From: an uncultured Collinsella sp.
GTDB taxonomy: Bacteria; Actinomycetota; Coriobacteriia; Coriobacteriales; Coriobacteriaceae
Length of the DNA: 5,152 bases
Direction of reading: 5' to 3'
NCBI GenBank assembly: GCA_900757465.1
Contig: CAAENY010000138.1
Span: forward strand, 1-5,152
The notes under the pieces were generated by a model. It was not told where the DNA came from, searched no databases, and worked only from the letters and a program-made list of their open reading frames with translations. A program made the position numbers and the translations under genes. Below are positions 1 to 5,152 of this stretch, piece after piece. Positions within the stretch are counted from its first letter, which is position 1; each line of letters begins with the position of its first letter.

Positions 1-799
1 CCAAAAGACCGGACTTCTTGTTCATCATCTCGTCGACCTCGTCGAAGGTGTAGCCGCCCTCGCGCTGCAGGTAGCACACGGTAGCCGGGTCGATGGAGCC
101 GCAGCGGGTGCCCATCATGACGCCGTCGAGCGGCGTCAAGCCCATGGTGGTGTCCATGCACTTGCCGTCCTCGATGGCGCACAGGGAAGCGCCGGAGCCG
201 ATATGGCACACGACGACCTTGCGGGCCTCGCCGTTGGTCATCTCGGCGACCTTCTTGGAGATGTAGCGGTAGCTGGTGCCGTGGGCGCCGTACTTACGGA
301 TGTGGAGCTTGTCGCAGACGTCCTTGGGCAGGGCGTAAGTCTTGGCGACCTCGGGCATGTTGAAGTGGAAAGCGGTGTCGTAGACCGTGACGTTGGGCAG
401 GTCGGGATACTGCTCCAGGCAGTACTCGATAACGTTGGCCTCGGGGTTGTTGTGCAGCGGCGCGAGCGGGGCGACCTCTCGGATCTTGGCGAGAACGTCC
501 TCGTCGACGAGGGAGGAGTCGCCAAAGTACCAGCCGCCCTGAACGATACGGTGGCCGATGCCCTCGATCTTGACGCCGTTGGCCTCGAGGTCCTTCAGGA
601 CGACCTCGATGGCGACCTTATGGTCGGGGAACTCGATGTTCTCGGTCACCTTCTTGGAACCGTTGGCAGCGTGGGTGAAGGTACCGCCGGTAAAGCAGAC
701 GCGCTCGCAGGAGCCCTTTGCGGACACCTTGTGGGACTTGGTGTCGATGACCTGATACTTAAGGGTCGAAGATCCCGCGTTGACGACCAGAACGTTCAT
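1..799 (-). CDS. ackA: Acetate kinase, N-terminal 266 residues (3' end outside window)
   Basis: Acetate kinase interconverts acetyl phosphate + ADP and acetate + ATP in the cytoplasm. In fermenters it is the ATP-yielding last step of acetate formation. The frame is open from an ATG at 799-797 to the window edge; 266 residues are visible of roughly 400 usual. AGGGAG at 809-804 sits 4 nt before the ATG. Family marks in order: NAGSSTLK at 7-14 (phosphate-binding start of the ASKHA fold), GHR with R84, APLHN at 113-117, DTAFH at 141-145, R168 and H173 in IRKYGAHGTS, HIGSGAS at 199-205, and MGTRCGSIDP at 229-238 with R232. In Methanosarcina thermophila numbering the active-site Arg91, Asp148, Arg175, His180 and Arg241 are kept. 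Less usual are Gln87 (HGG becomes QGG), Asn118, Tyr177 (HGTSH becomes HGTSY) and Ser202 (usually Asn). The adenosine-binding half lies outside the window. The upstream gene is a transporter rather than pta. Identity is certain; donor preference cannot be judged. Confidence 0.96.
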   Translation of the reverse strand, partial: MNVLVVNAGSSTLKYQVIDTKSHKVSAKGSCERVCFTGGTFTHAANGSKKVTENIEFPDHKVAIEVVLKDLEANGVKIEGIGHRIVQGGWYFGDSSLVDEDVLAKIREVAPLAPLHNNPEANVIEYCLEQYPDLPNVTVYDTAFHFNMPEVAKTYALPKDVCDKLHIRKYGAHGTSYRYISKKVAEMTNGEARKVVVCHIGSGASLCAIEDGKCMDTTMGLTPLDGVMMGTRCGSIDPATVCYLQREGGYTFDEVDEMMNKKSGLL

Positions 800-816
800 G
801 TGTCTCCCTACTAACA

Positions 817-833
817 GGCGGTGTGGCGCCGCC
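817..833 (-). other. Small GC-rich hairpin in the ackA leader
   Basis: GGCGG at 817-821 and CCGCC at 829-833 are perfect inverted arms around a 7-nt loop, in the ackA leader 7 nt upstream of the Shine-Dalgarno sequence at 804-809. If it forms in the mRNA it could influence ribosome access. A five-pair stem is common by chance in GC-rich DNA, so I give it little weight. No convincing -35/-10 pair for ackA was found between here and the MFS stop. Confidence 0.25.
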
Positions 834-852
834 AGGTTACATACGTTTCAAT

Positions 853-886
853 AATAAACCCAAACGTCCTCGCGCTCGGGTTTATT
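853..886 (-). terminator. Perfect 9-bp dyad between the MFS gene and ackA, probable terminator
   Basis: AATAAACCC (853-861) and GGGTTTATT (878-886) are exact inverted arms around a 16-nt loop. The dyad starts 16 nt past the MFS stop codon and ends 53 nt before the ackA ATG. Read on the minus strand, the 3' arm runs GGGTTTATT and then ATTG, so the end of the stem is U-rich as in a weak intrinsic terminator, but there is no clean U-run after it. The symmetric arms could also work for the opposite strand or be a protein-binding site. Termination of the MFS transcript is the simplest reading; partial read-through into ackA is possible. Confidence 0.5.
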
Positions 887-901
887 GCGTTGATATATAA
901 G

Positions 902-2080
902 TTATCGGTGCCTAAATACGCATGGCCTTTGACTTGTAAGACGAAATAGCGCGGGGATATACGCCAAAGAAGAAATCCCGAGCGCAACAAGCAATACGAC
1001 TCGAATGCCCGCAACGTTACTCAACACAGCGTTGAGCAGATAGAAAAGAACGGCACCCACCGCCACCATCTGGCTTTGAACCGAAATCAGTGAACAGCGC
1101 ATCGATGAGTCGGCAGCATTTTGGAAAACTGAGTATTTGATTGGGGCAAACAACGAGTACGCAACCGTCTGCAGCACATAGAACACGGGCAGCAAATTAG
1201 CCGGAGTAAGGGGGATCAAAAACAAAGCTGTCAATACTAAGCGAATGATGCCGCAAATACGCGCAAAACGGCCCTTGTCGACATGAGCAATCACACTGGG
1301 CACAATAAGCCCCATGGAGGCCGAGGCAAGGAGCTGGACCGCAATGATCACACCCGAAGCGACGGAATTCATTCCGCGGCCCGCAAGCAGCAGTGAGAAA
1401 AAGTCTTCCAGGGCGACAAAAGCAAATGCCTGAGAACAGTCCATGATGAACGCCGAACGAAGAATGCCATTACACGCAATAGCGGCACCGATCATCTTCG
1501 GGCTAATTCCACGCTCAGGTGCCCCCGCAGTGCCCCCTCTTCGCATCTCAGGAATGCAGACAACGACAACCAACGTCAACACCATTGCGATGATATCTGC
1601 CGAAAGACCAATGAGATATGCACCGACAGACGAAATGAAACCGCCCACGCAAGCGGAGATGGCATAAGAGGCATAGAAAACAAATCGCTCAACGACATTA
1701 AGTCTTACGAGCTGGTCCTGAGAGACGCTGTCAATGTAAATCGCTTCTATGGATCCGCTCAGACATGCAACGGCAAAACCTTTGAGAGCGAACGCACCGA
1801 TTAAAAGCAGAGGGGAACGGACGAGAAGCAGGGCGGCGTAGTATCCAAGCATTCCCACGACGCCAACGAGACCGCTCGTCTTTCGTCCAAGCCTATCAGC
1901 AATATAGCCAGTGGGAACTTCAAGGATGAACTTGCTCACTTGATATGCAATCATCATGCTAGAAATCGCCACCATCGAGAATCCGACGAATTCAAGGTAA
2001 ACCGTCAGAAAATACAAAATGGTGCTGAAGTTCGACAGAAAAACGAACGTCATATAAAGCAAAACCGTACGGTTTTTCAT
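902..2080 (-). CDS. MFS transporter, 12 predicted helices, substrate unknown
   Basis: A 392-residue inner-membrane secondary transporter of the major facilitator superfamily. About twelve hydrophobic stretches can be traced (roughly 7-32, 34-55, 69-87, 90-114, 132-152, 158-176, 196-220, 240-263, 273-291, 295-319, 331-357, 359-379). A basic, Gly/Pro-rich central loop at 177-195 divides the two six-helix halves. The diagnostic motif A, GYIADRLGRK, lies at 58-67 between helices 2 and 3, preceded by EVPT. Helix 4 carries the acidic pair E112 and D117 in the GSIEAIYIDS stretch, an arrangement seen in drug-efflux-like members. Start choice: the frame is open to a TTG at 2104, but the ATG at 2080 has GGAGG 7 nt upstream and gives the normal N-terminus. 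The gene lies 119 nt after a LysR regulator on the same strand and is AT-richer than ackA or xseA, suggesting later acquisition. Proton-coupled efflux is likely from the family; the cargo cannot be told. Confidence 0.9.
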   Translation of the reverse strand: MKNRTVLLYMTFVFLSNFSTILYFLTVYLEFVGFSMVAISSMMIAYQVSKFILEVPTGYIADRLGRKTSGLVGVVGMLGYYAALLLVRSPLLLIGAFALKGFAVACLSGSIEAIYIDSVSQDQLVRLNVVERFVFYASYAISACVGGFISSVGAYLIGLSADIIAMVLTLVVVVCIPEMRRGGTAGAPERGISPKMIGAAIACNGILRSAFIMDCSQAFAFVALEDFFSLLLAGRGMNSVASGVIIAVQLLASASMGLIVPSVIAHVDKGRFARICGIIRLVLTALFLIPLTPANLLPVFYVLQTVAYSLFAPIKYSVFQNAADSSMRCSLISVQSQMVAVGAVLFYLLNAVLSNVAGIRVVLLVALGISSLAYIPALFRLTSQRPCVFRHR

Positions 2081-2087
2081 GCTCCGC

Positions 2088-2092
2088 CCTCC
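2088..2092 (-). promoter_or_regulatory. Ribosome binding site fixing the MFS start
   Basis: On the minus strand GGAGG at 2092-2088, within TTGGAGGGCGG, lies 7 nt before the ATG at 2080-2078. The in-frame TTG at 2104-2102 lies upstream of this site and has no comparable site of its own. This supports the 392-residue start over the 400-residue one. Confidence 0.8.
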
Positions 2093-2182
2093 AAGAGTCA
2101 ACAATCTAAATCGGAATCTTGGAAAAGCATGAGGGCAAAGCCGTCAGTCATGTGTTACAAGGCGTCAACATTCACTTGACGA

Positions 2183-2204
2183 CACGAGGCCAAATGGCCT
2201 CACG
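2183..2204 (-). other. Stem-loop spanning the lysR stop codon
   Basis: GAGGCC (2201-2196, minus strand) and GGCCTC (2191-2186) form a perfect six-pair stem around the tetraloop ATTT. In minus-strand RNA two G-U pairs and a C-G pair extend it to nine pairs (2204-2183). In plus-strand RNA those wobble positions become A/C mismatches, so the longer stem fits the lysR transcript only. The stem contains the lysR TGA. No U-run follows, so it is not a standard intrinsic terminator. It may stabilise the lysR 3' end or lower read-through into the MFS gene. Confidence 0.5.
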
Positions 2205-3090
2205 AAGCAAGATGACGCAATAGGTGAAGAAATACCGTCTGGTGTCGATCGGTCCAGGCATTTTGTCGATAGCAAAAGTAGATGGGCAAGGCTACGTCAT
2301 GCGAGCCTTCAATAGAGCACTCGCTCACTTCCAATCCATCTGATGCGAGAGAAGAGCCAGAAAAACTCAATATCAATCCCCCGGCTTGAAGAAACTCAGC
2401 CTGCGCTCTGTTTCCGTATTCGACGTCGCGGAAGCGGAAATTAACCAGCTGAGCTTCGGGACATTGATTGATTGCATTGAGACAGGGTGACAAATTAATG
2501 GGAACAGCGAGCCTGCCGCCCAGTAACTCACGAATGGTCATAGCGTCAACAGATTGATGACCAGCTGGGCATGAAAGAACCCTGAGCTCCTTTTCACCCA
2601 TATATTTTGAAGAAAGGACGCTGTCCCGTGGTTCCTCAAACGAGATAGCCGCGTCCGAAATTCCAAGTATAAGTGATTCAAAGCATGTTGCCGTTGGCTG
2701 ATGCCACACATCAAGATGAATCTGAGGGTGCGAGCTTTCAAACGAGTCGTACCAGTTTTCGGAAAAAAGGCGCCCCCGCCCGTGAAGACAGGGGGCGTAA
2801 AGACGGAAATGGCCGTCGGGCGAAACGCCGCCGTTCCCCGATTGAGCGTACTTTTTGAGATCGTCGACTTGCGCCAGGATCACGCGTGCACGACGCGCAA
2901 ATTCTCTGCCCGCCGGAGACAAAACAGCCTCCCCCGCCGATCGGTCGAGCAAAACAATCTGATACTCAGATTCCAACTTTTTTATTGCCGACGAAACGGC
3001 CTGCGGACTCACGTGAACGGCGCGAGCTGCTTTGCGCACGCCGCCATAGTTCGCTACAGCTTGAAGGTATTCGAGTTGAGAAAGCTGCAT
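2200..3090 (-). CDS. LysR-family transcriptional regulator
   Basis: A 296-residue DNA-binding regulator of ordinary length for the LysR family. The N-terminal winged helix-turn-helix covers about residues 2-60: LEYLQAVANYGG at 6-17, the HTH core near 18-37 ending SPQAVSSAIKKLE at 28-40, the wing LLDRS at 47-51, and LSPAG at 57-61. A linker helix runs about 62-84. From about 91 follows the two-lobed effector-binding domain, less conserved, with LQAGGLILSF at 234-243 matching the usual near-C-terminal segment. The ATG at 3090 has GGAG at 3100-3097, 6 nt upstream. Seven cysteines lie in the effector domain (101, 136, 174, 203, 210, 258, 273), with 203 and 210 close together. The gene follows the HIT gene by 41 nt and precedes the MFS gene on the same strand, so it probably controls that transporter, although LysR genes are more often divergent from their targets. 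Its base composition is lower in GC than the flanking core genes. The inducer is unknown. Confidence 0.93.
   Translation of the reverse strand: MQLSQLEYLQAVANYGGVRKAARAVHVSPQAVSSAIKKLESEYQIVLLDRSAGEAVLSPAGREFARRARVILAQVDDLKKYAQSGNGGVSPDGHFRLYAPCLHGRGRLFSENWYDSFESSHPQIHLDVWHQPTATCFESLILGISDAAISFEEPRDSVLSSKYMGEKELRVLSCPAGHQSVDAMTIRELLGGRLAVPINLSPCLNAINQCPEAQLVNFRFRDVEYGNRAQAEFLQAGGLILSFSGSSLASDGLEVSECSIEGSHDVALPIYFCYRQNAWTDRHQTVFLHLLRHLAS
2763..2797 (-). terminator. Terminator-like hairpin inside the lysR coding region
   Basis: On the minus strand CGCCCCC (2797-2791) and GGGGGCG (2777-2771) form a perfect all-GC seven-pair stem with a 13-nt loop, followed by CC and then six T (2768-2763). This has the form of an intrinsic terminator with a 2-nt spacer. 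It falls within lysR codons 98-109, near the start of the effector domain, and points in the direction of lysR transcription. Active translation would normally mask it. It could reduce full-length mRNA when ribosomes lag, or be a chance result of Arg/Gly/Phe codons. The structure is plain in the sequence; function is inferred. Confidence 0.45.
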
Positions 3091-3131
3091 AGATTACTCC
3101 AAAGGCAGCCAAGTCGACGGCCTACGCGCCC

Positions 3132-3467
3132 TCAGATGAGGTTCTCGCCCAGGTTCTTGCCACCGAGAACGTGCATGTGGAAGTGCATGACGGTCTGGCC
3201 GGCGTTGACGCCCTTGTTGGAGATGACGCGGAAACCGTCCTCCAAGCCCTTGGCCTTAGCGACCTCCTGGATGGCGTGAGCCATGGCGCCCATGGTCTCG
3301 GCCGGTACGTTGTCGGCGATGTCACTGTAGTGCTTCTTGGGGATCACGAGCGTATGGACCGGCGCCTGGGGATTGAGGTCGTCGAAGGCGATGACCTGGT
3401 CGTCCTCATAGACAACGGTCGAGGGGATCTCGTGGTTGGCAATTTTGCAGAAGATGCAATCGCACAT
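3132..3467 (-). CDS. HIT-family protein (HinT-like nucleotide hydrolase)
   Basis: A 111-residue cytoplasmic protein of the histidine-triad superfamily, which binds nucleotides and typically cleaves phosphoramidates such as AMP-lysine or aminoacyl-AMP. The N-terminus has the classic CIFCK (4-8), whose CxxC is often a zinc site in bacterial HIT proteins. AFDDLNPQAPVH (27-38), VIPKKHY (41-47) and NKGVNAGQTV (84-93) are typical of the fold, and the catalytic triad HFHMH is at 95-99. The length is normal for the HinT branch. Start choice: a GTG at 3485 would add six residues, but the ATG at 3467 has AAAGGA upstream and gives the usual beginning of the family. It follows xseB by 49 nt and is probably in the same transcript; there is no obvious terminator between it and lysR. 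The physiological substrate is not known. Confidence 0.95.
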   Translation of the reverse strand: MCDCIFCKIANHEIPSTVVYEDDQVIAFDDLNPQAPVHTLVIPKKHYSDIADNVPAETMGAMAHAIQEVAKAKGLEDGFRVISNKGVNAGQTVMHFHMHVLGGKNLGENLI

Positions 3468-3474
3468 GGTTGGT

Positions 3475-3480
3475 TCCTTT
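3475..3480 (-). promoter_or_regulatory. Ribosome binding site fixing the HIT protein start
   Basis: AAAGGA at 3480-3475 on the minus strand lies 7 nt before the ATG at 3467-3465. The alternative GTG at 3485-3483 lies upstream of this site, so the longer product is unlikely. Confidence 0.75.
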
Positions 3481-3486
3481 CTCACA

Positions 3487-3509
3487 GACCAAGGTAATTA
3501 TATTTGGTC
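3487..3509 (-). promoter_or_regulatory. Dyad enclosing a TATAAT, possible internal promoter or operator for the HIT gene
   Basis: GACCAA and TTGGTC (3487-3492 and 3504-3509) are exact inverted arms around an 11-nt AT-rich centre. On the minus strand that centre contains a perfect TATAAT (3502-3497). A start about 7 nt downstream would give a leader of some 20 nt to the HIT ATG. No good -35 is seen: the hexamer 17 nt upstream reads TCGTTC. It could be a weak promoter with an overlapping operator, or only a small intercistronic hairpin. Confidence 0.3.
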
Positions 3510-3516
3510 GGGATGG

Positions 3517-3783
3517 TTAGAACGAGAGGTTGTCGTCGGTGTTGGCGGCTTCGCCGTCGGCGAGCACGTCGTTGCCGTCGACGTCCTTAAGAAGCACCGA
3601 GACCTTCTGCTCGGCATCGGACAGGCGGGTGCGCAGGCTCTTGAGGAGCTCGACGCCGCGGGTATAGCTCTCGAGCGACTCCTCGAGCTCCATATCGCCC
3701 GACTCCAAGCTGCGGATGATGAGCTCCAACTCCTGCGAAGCCTGCTTGTACGTAAGCTGCTCGACCGGGGTTTTCTCTGCCAT
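3517..3783 (-). CDS. xseB: Exodeoxyribonuclease VII small subunit
   Basis: An 88-residue, mostly helical small subunit of exonuclease VII. Several copies bind each XseA to form the enzyme that digests single-stranded DNA from both ends into short oligonucleotides, used in repair and mismatch correction. The XseB pattern is clear: LTYKQASQELELIIRSLESG at 10-29, then the LEESLESYTRGVELL segment (33-47) and RLSDAEQKV (53-61). A non-conserved acidic tail (about 67-88) follows, so the protein is slightly longer than many relatives. The ATG at 3783 is preceded by AGGAAAGGAAA (3799-3789). The gene begins 42 nt after the xseA stop, so the two subunits are probably translated from one mRNA; the order xseA then xseB is common. 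Confidence 0.95.
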   Translation of the reverse strand: MAEKTPVEQLTYKQASQELELIIRSLESGDMELEESLESYTRGVELLKSLRTRLSDAEQKVSVLLKDVDGNDVLADGEAANTDDNLSF

Positions 3784-3825
3784 ATCTGTTTCCTTTCCTA
3801 AAGGTTTATCGCTATGAAACGCGGC

Positions 3826-5152
3826 CTACTCGACCGTATCGACCGTTGCCGCCACGTTGCCGTCTGCCATGCGCACGCGGATGGCGTCGCCGGGCTTAAA
3901 GGTCTTGGCGCTCGTGGCCACCCCATCATCGCTGTACGCGATGGAATAACCACGGGCAAGCACCTTGAGCGGCGACAGGGCATCGAGCGAGGCTGCCGCA
4001 CGGCCCAGGTCGGACGCTGGCTTGTTGAGCATCGTGCGCCCCTGATGCTCCAGGCGAGAGCTCGCGAGCGTGAGCGCATGGCGTTTGCCATCGAGCCCCG
4101 AGGTGCTTGCGACCAGGCGCTCGGGCAGGCGCTCAAAGTTGGAGCGAAATGTCCCGACCGAGCGTACTATGGCGCCCGACAGGCGATCGGCAGTCAGCGC
4201 AAGCTCCGATTCGCGACGCTCGACCATAAATGTGGGGTCGTTGAGGCACGGGCGGCACGCAGCCGCATCGAGCGCATCGCCCAAGCGAGCCGTATAGGTA
4301 TCCCAGGCACGGTGACCGCGCTGATTGAGCATCTCCAGGTCGACCTGGGCCGACCCAATCATCGATGCCATCGCGGCACCCAGACGCTGATGGCGCGCCT
4401 CGAGCACATCGGCCAACTCCGTCATAGCCGGCGCCACCGATTCTGCCGCCGCCGTGGGCGTGGAGGCGCGGCGGTCGCTCACCATGTCGCAAATCGAGGT
4501 ATCGGGCTCATGGCCAATGCCGGTCACCACGGGCACAGGACAAGCCGCCACCGCACGGGCAAGCTCCTCGTCGTTAAAGGTCATGAGGTCCTCAAAGGAG
4601 CCGCCGCCGCGCACCAGCAAAATACAGTCGGGCGCCGGCGTGATGACGGCAGCGCGGCGCAAGCCCTCAATGAGCTCAGCCGGCGCACCCTCGCCTTGAA
4701 CCTTGGCGCCCACGCAGACGAGCTCGACGAGCGGGTTGCGACGACGCAATGTGCGCTTGACGTCGTCGATTACGGCACCCGAAAGCGAGGTGACGACTGC
4801 CACGCGCGAGCAAAACACCGGGATGCGACGCTTGCGCGCTTCGTCCATCAGGCCCTCGCGGCGTAGCTTTTCGGCCAGTTGCGCCACTTGTTGACGCAGC
4901 AGACCCTCGCCCGCCAGCGAAAACGAGCGAGCGACAAAGCTCATGCGGCCCGTGGCCTTATAGAGGTTGAAGCTGCCCTTAAAGCTCACCTGCATGCCGT
5001 CGCGCAGATCGAACGTGCGCTTGAGATAGGCGCCCTTCCAAATGATGCAGTCAACGGCCGCCGAGTCGTCCTTGATCTGAAAGTAGCAGTGGCCGCTTCG
5101 GGCATTGGGGCCACGGAAGCCCGTGACCTCGCCCAAAACGCTCAGCTGCGGA
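3826..5152 (-). CDS. xseA: Exodeoxyribonuclease VII large subunit (5' end outside window)
   Basis: The catalytic subunit of exonuclease VII; 441 residues are visible, ending at a TAG (3828-3826). The frame continues past the right edge. A TTG at 5136 is only a Leu codon inside the N-terminal domain (SVLGEVTGFRG), not a start. Numbering the visible fragment, an OB-fold single-strand DNA-binding domain covers about 1-85, including GEVTGF at 7-12 and SGHCYFQIKD at 19-28. The nuclease core follows: VAVVTSLSGAVIDD to D130, RGGGSFEDL with R181, FNDEE at 192-196, and GIGHEPDTSICD with H214 and D217. D130, R181, H214 and D217 correspond to E. coli Asp155, Arg205, His238 and Asp241. SDRRASTPTAAAE at 225-237 closes the core. 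A long helical region that holds XseB spans about 240-385, and LSPLKVLARGYSIAYSDDG lies near the C-terminus. All catalytic residues seen are intact. Perhaps 20-30 N-terminal residues are missing. Confidence 0.97.
   Translation of the reverse strand, partial: PQLSVLGEVTGFRGPNARSGHCYFQIKDDSAAVDCIIWKGAYLKRTFDLRDGMQVSFKGSFNLYKATGRMSFVARSFSLAGEGLLRQQVAQLAEKLRREGLMDEARKRRIPVFCSRVAVVTSLSGAVIDDVKRTLRRRNPLVELVCVGAKVQGEGAPAELIEGLRRAAVITPAPDCILLVRGGGSFEDLMTFNDEELARAVAACPVPVVTGIGHEPDTSICDMVSDRRASTPTAAAESVAPAMTELADVLEARHQRLGAAMASMIGSAQVDLEMLNQRGHRAWDTYTARLGDALDAAACRPCLNDPTFMVERRESELALTADRLSGAIVRSVGTFRSNFERLPERLVASTSGLDGKRHALTLASSRLEHQGRTMLNKPASDLGRAAASLDALSPLKVLARGYSIAYSDDGVATSAKTFKPGDAIRVRMADGNVAATVDTVE

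Noticed and set aside
203..814. 203-codon open frame on the plus strand
   Set aside because: Antisense to ackA; low-complexity Val/Leu/Gly/Asp composition is typical of a mirror frame of a biased coding sequence.
1364..1377. Inverted repeat CGGAAT-TC-ATTCCG inside the MFS gene
   Set aside because: Short, inside coding sequence, no U-run or regulatory position; chance is the best explanation.
2081..2104. Eight-codon N-terminal extension of the MFS protein from TTG at 2104
   Set aside because: The Shine-Dalgarno sequence at 2092-2088 lies inside this extension and points to the ATG at 2080.
2132..2170. TTGACG-like -35 box upstream of the MFS gene
   Set aside because: No acceptable -10 hexamer is found 16-18 nt downstream, so a promoter cannot be supported there.
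2701..3279. 192-codon open frame on the plus strand across the lysR and HIT junction
   Set aside because: It runs antisense through two well-supported genes, is basic and without a domain, and no ribosome binding site stands out before it.
3814..4866. 350-codon open frame on the plus strand
   Set aside because: It lies almost wholly antisense to xseA, whose motifs are unmistakable. The product is rich in Arg/His/Ala with no recognisable domain, as expected from a GC-rich gene read backwards.
5134..5136. TTG as a start codon for xseA
   Set aside because: The frame stays open to the window edge, and the residues before it (PQLSV) continue the OB-fold beginning seen in XseA proteins.

Overview
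The window looks like part of a high-GC, fermentative anaerobic actinobacterium, most likely a Coriobacteriia gut lineage (Collinsella/Olsenella-like). This rests on GC-rich core genes, AGGA-type ribosome binding sites, acetate kinase, and the general look of the proteins. It is an inference without a database search, and I would not go below class level.

All six genes lie on the minus strand, so transcription runs from the right edge to the left. In that order they are xseA (exonuclease VII large subunit, 5' end outside the window), xseB (small subunit), a HIT-family nucleotide-binding protein, a LysR-type regulator, a 12-helix major facilitator superfamily (MFS) transporter, and ackA (acetate kinase, 3' end outside the window). 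No stretch over 300 bases lacks a gene. The gaps are 42, 49, 41, 119 and 102 nt. They hold ribosome binding sites, two hairpins and one promoter-like element.

Right block (about 3132-5152): xseA, xseB and the HIT gene are closely spaced and GC-rich and look like one housekeeping transcription unit. A TATAAT set inside a short dyad could give the HIT gene an extra start.

Middle block (about 902-3090): the lysR-MFS pair is visibly poorer in GC than its neighbours. Two sample 60-base lines give about 43% in the MFS gene and 70% in xseA. It looks like an accessory regulator-transporter module set between core genes. It carries a terminator-like hairpin inside the lysR reading frame, a hairpin over the lysR stop codon, and a long dyad after the MFS stop. 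The transporter substrate and the regulator's ligand cannot be read from the sequence.

Left block (1-799): the N-terminal two thirds of acetate kinase, which makes ATP and acetate from acetyl phosphate. Several positions next to the active site differ from the usual consensus. The usual partner pta is not immediately upstream; the MFS gene is.

I found no CRISPR array, RNA gene, insertion sequence or phage gene. Nothing here amounts to a clearly new multi-gene system. The points most worth checking are the intragenic terminator-like element in lysR, the variant AckA motifs, and the accessory nature of the lysR-MFS pair.
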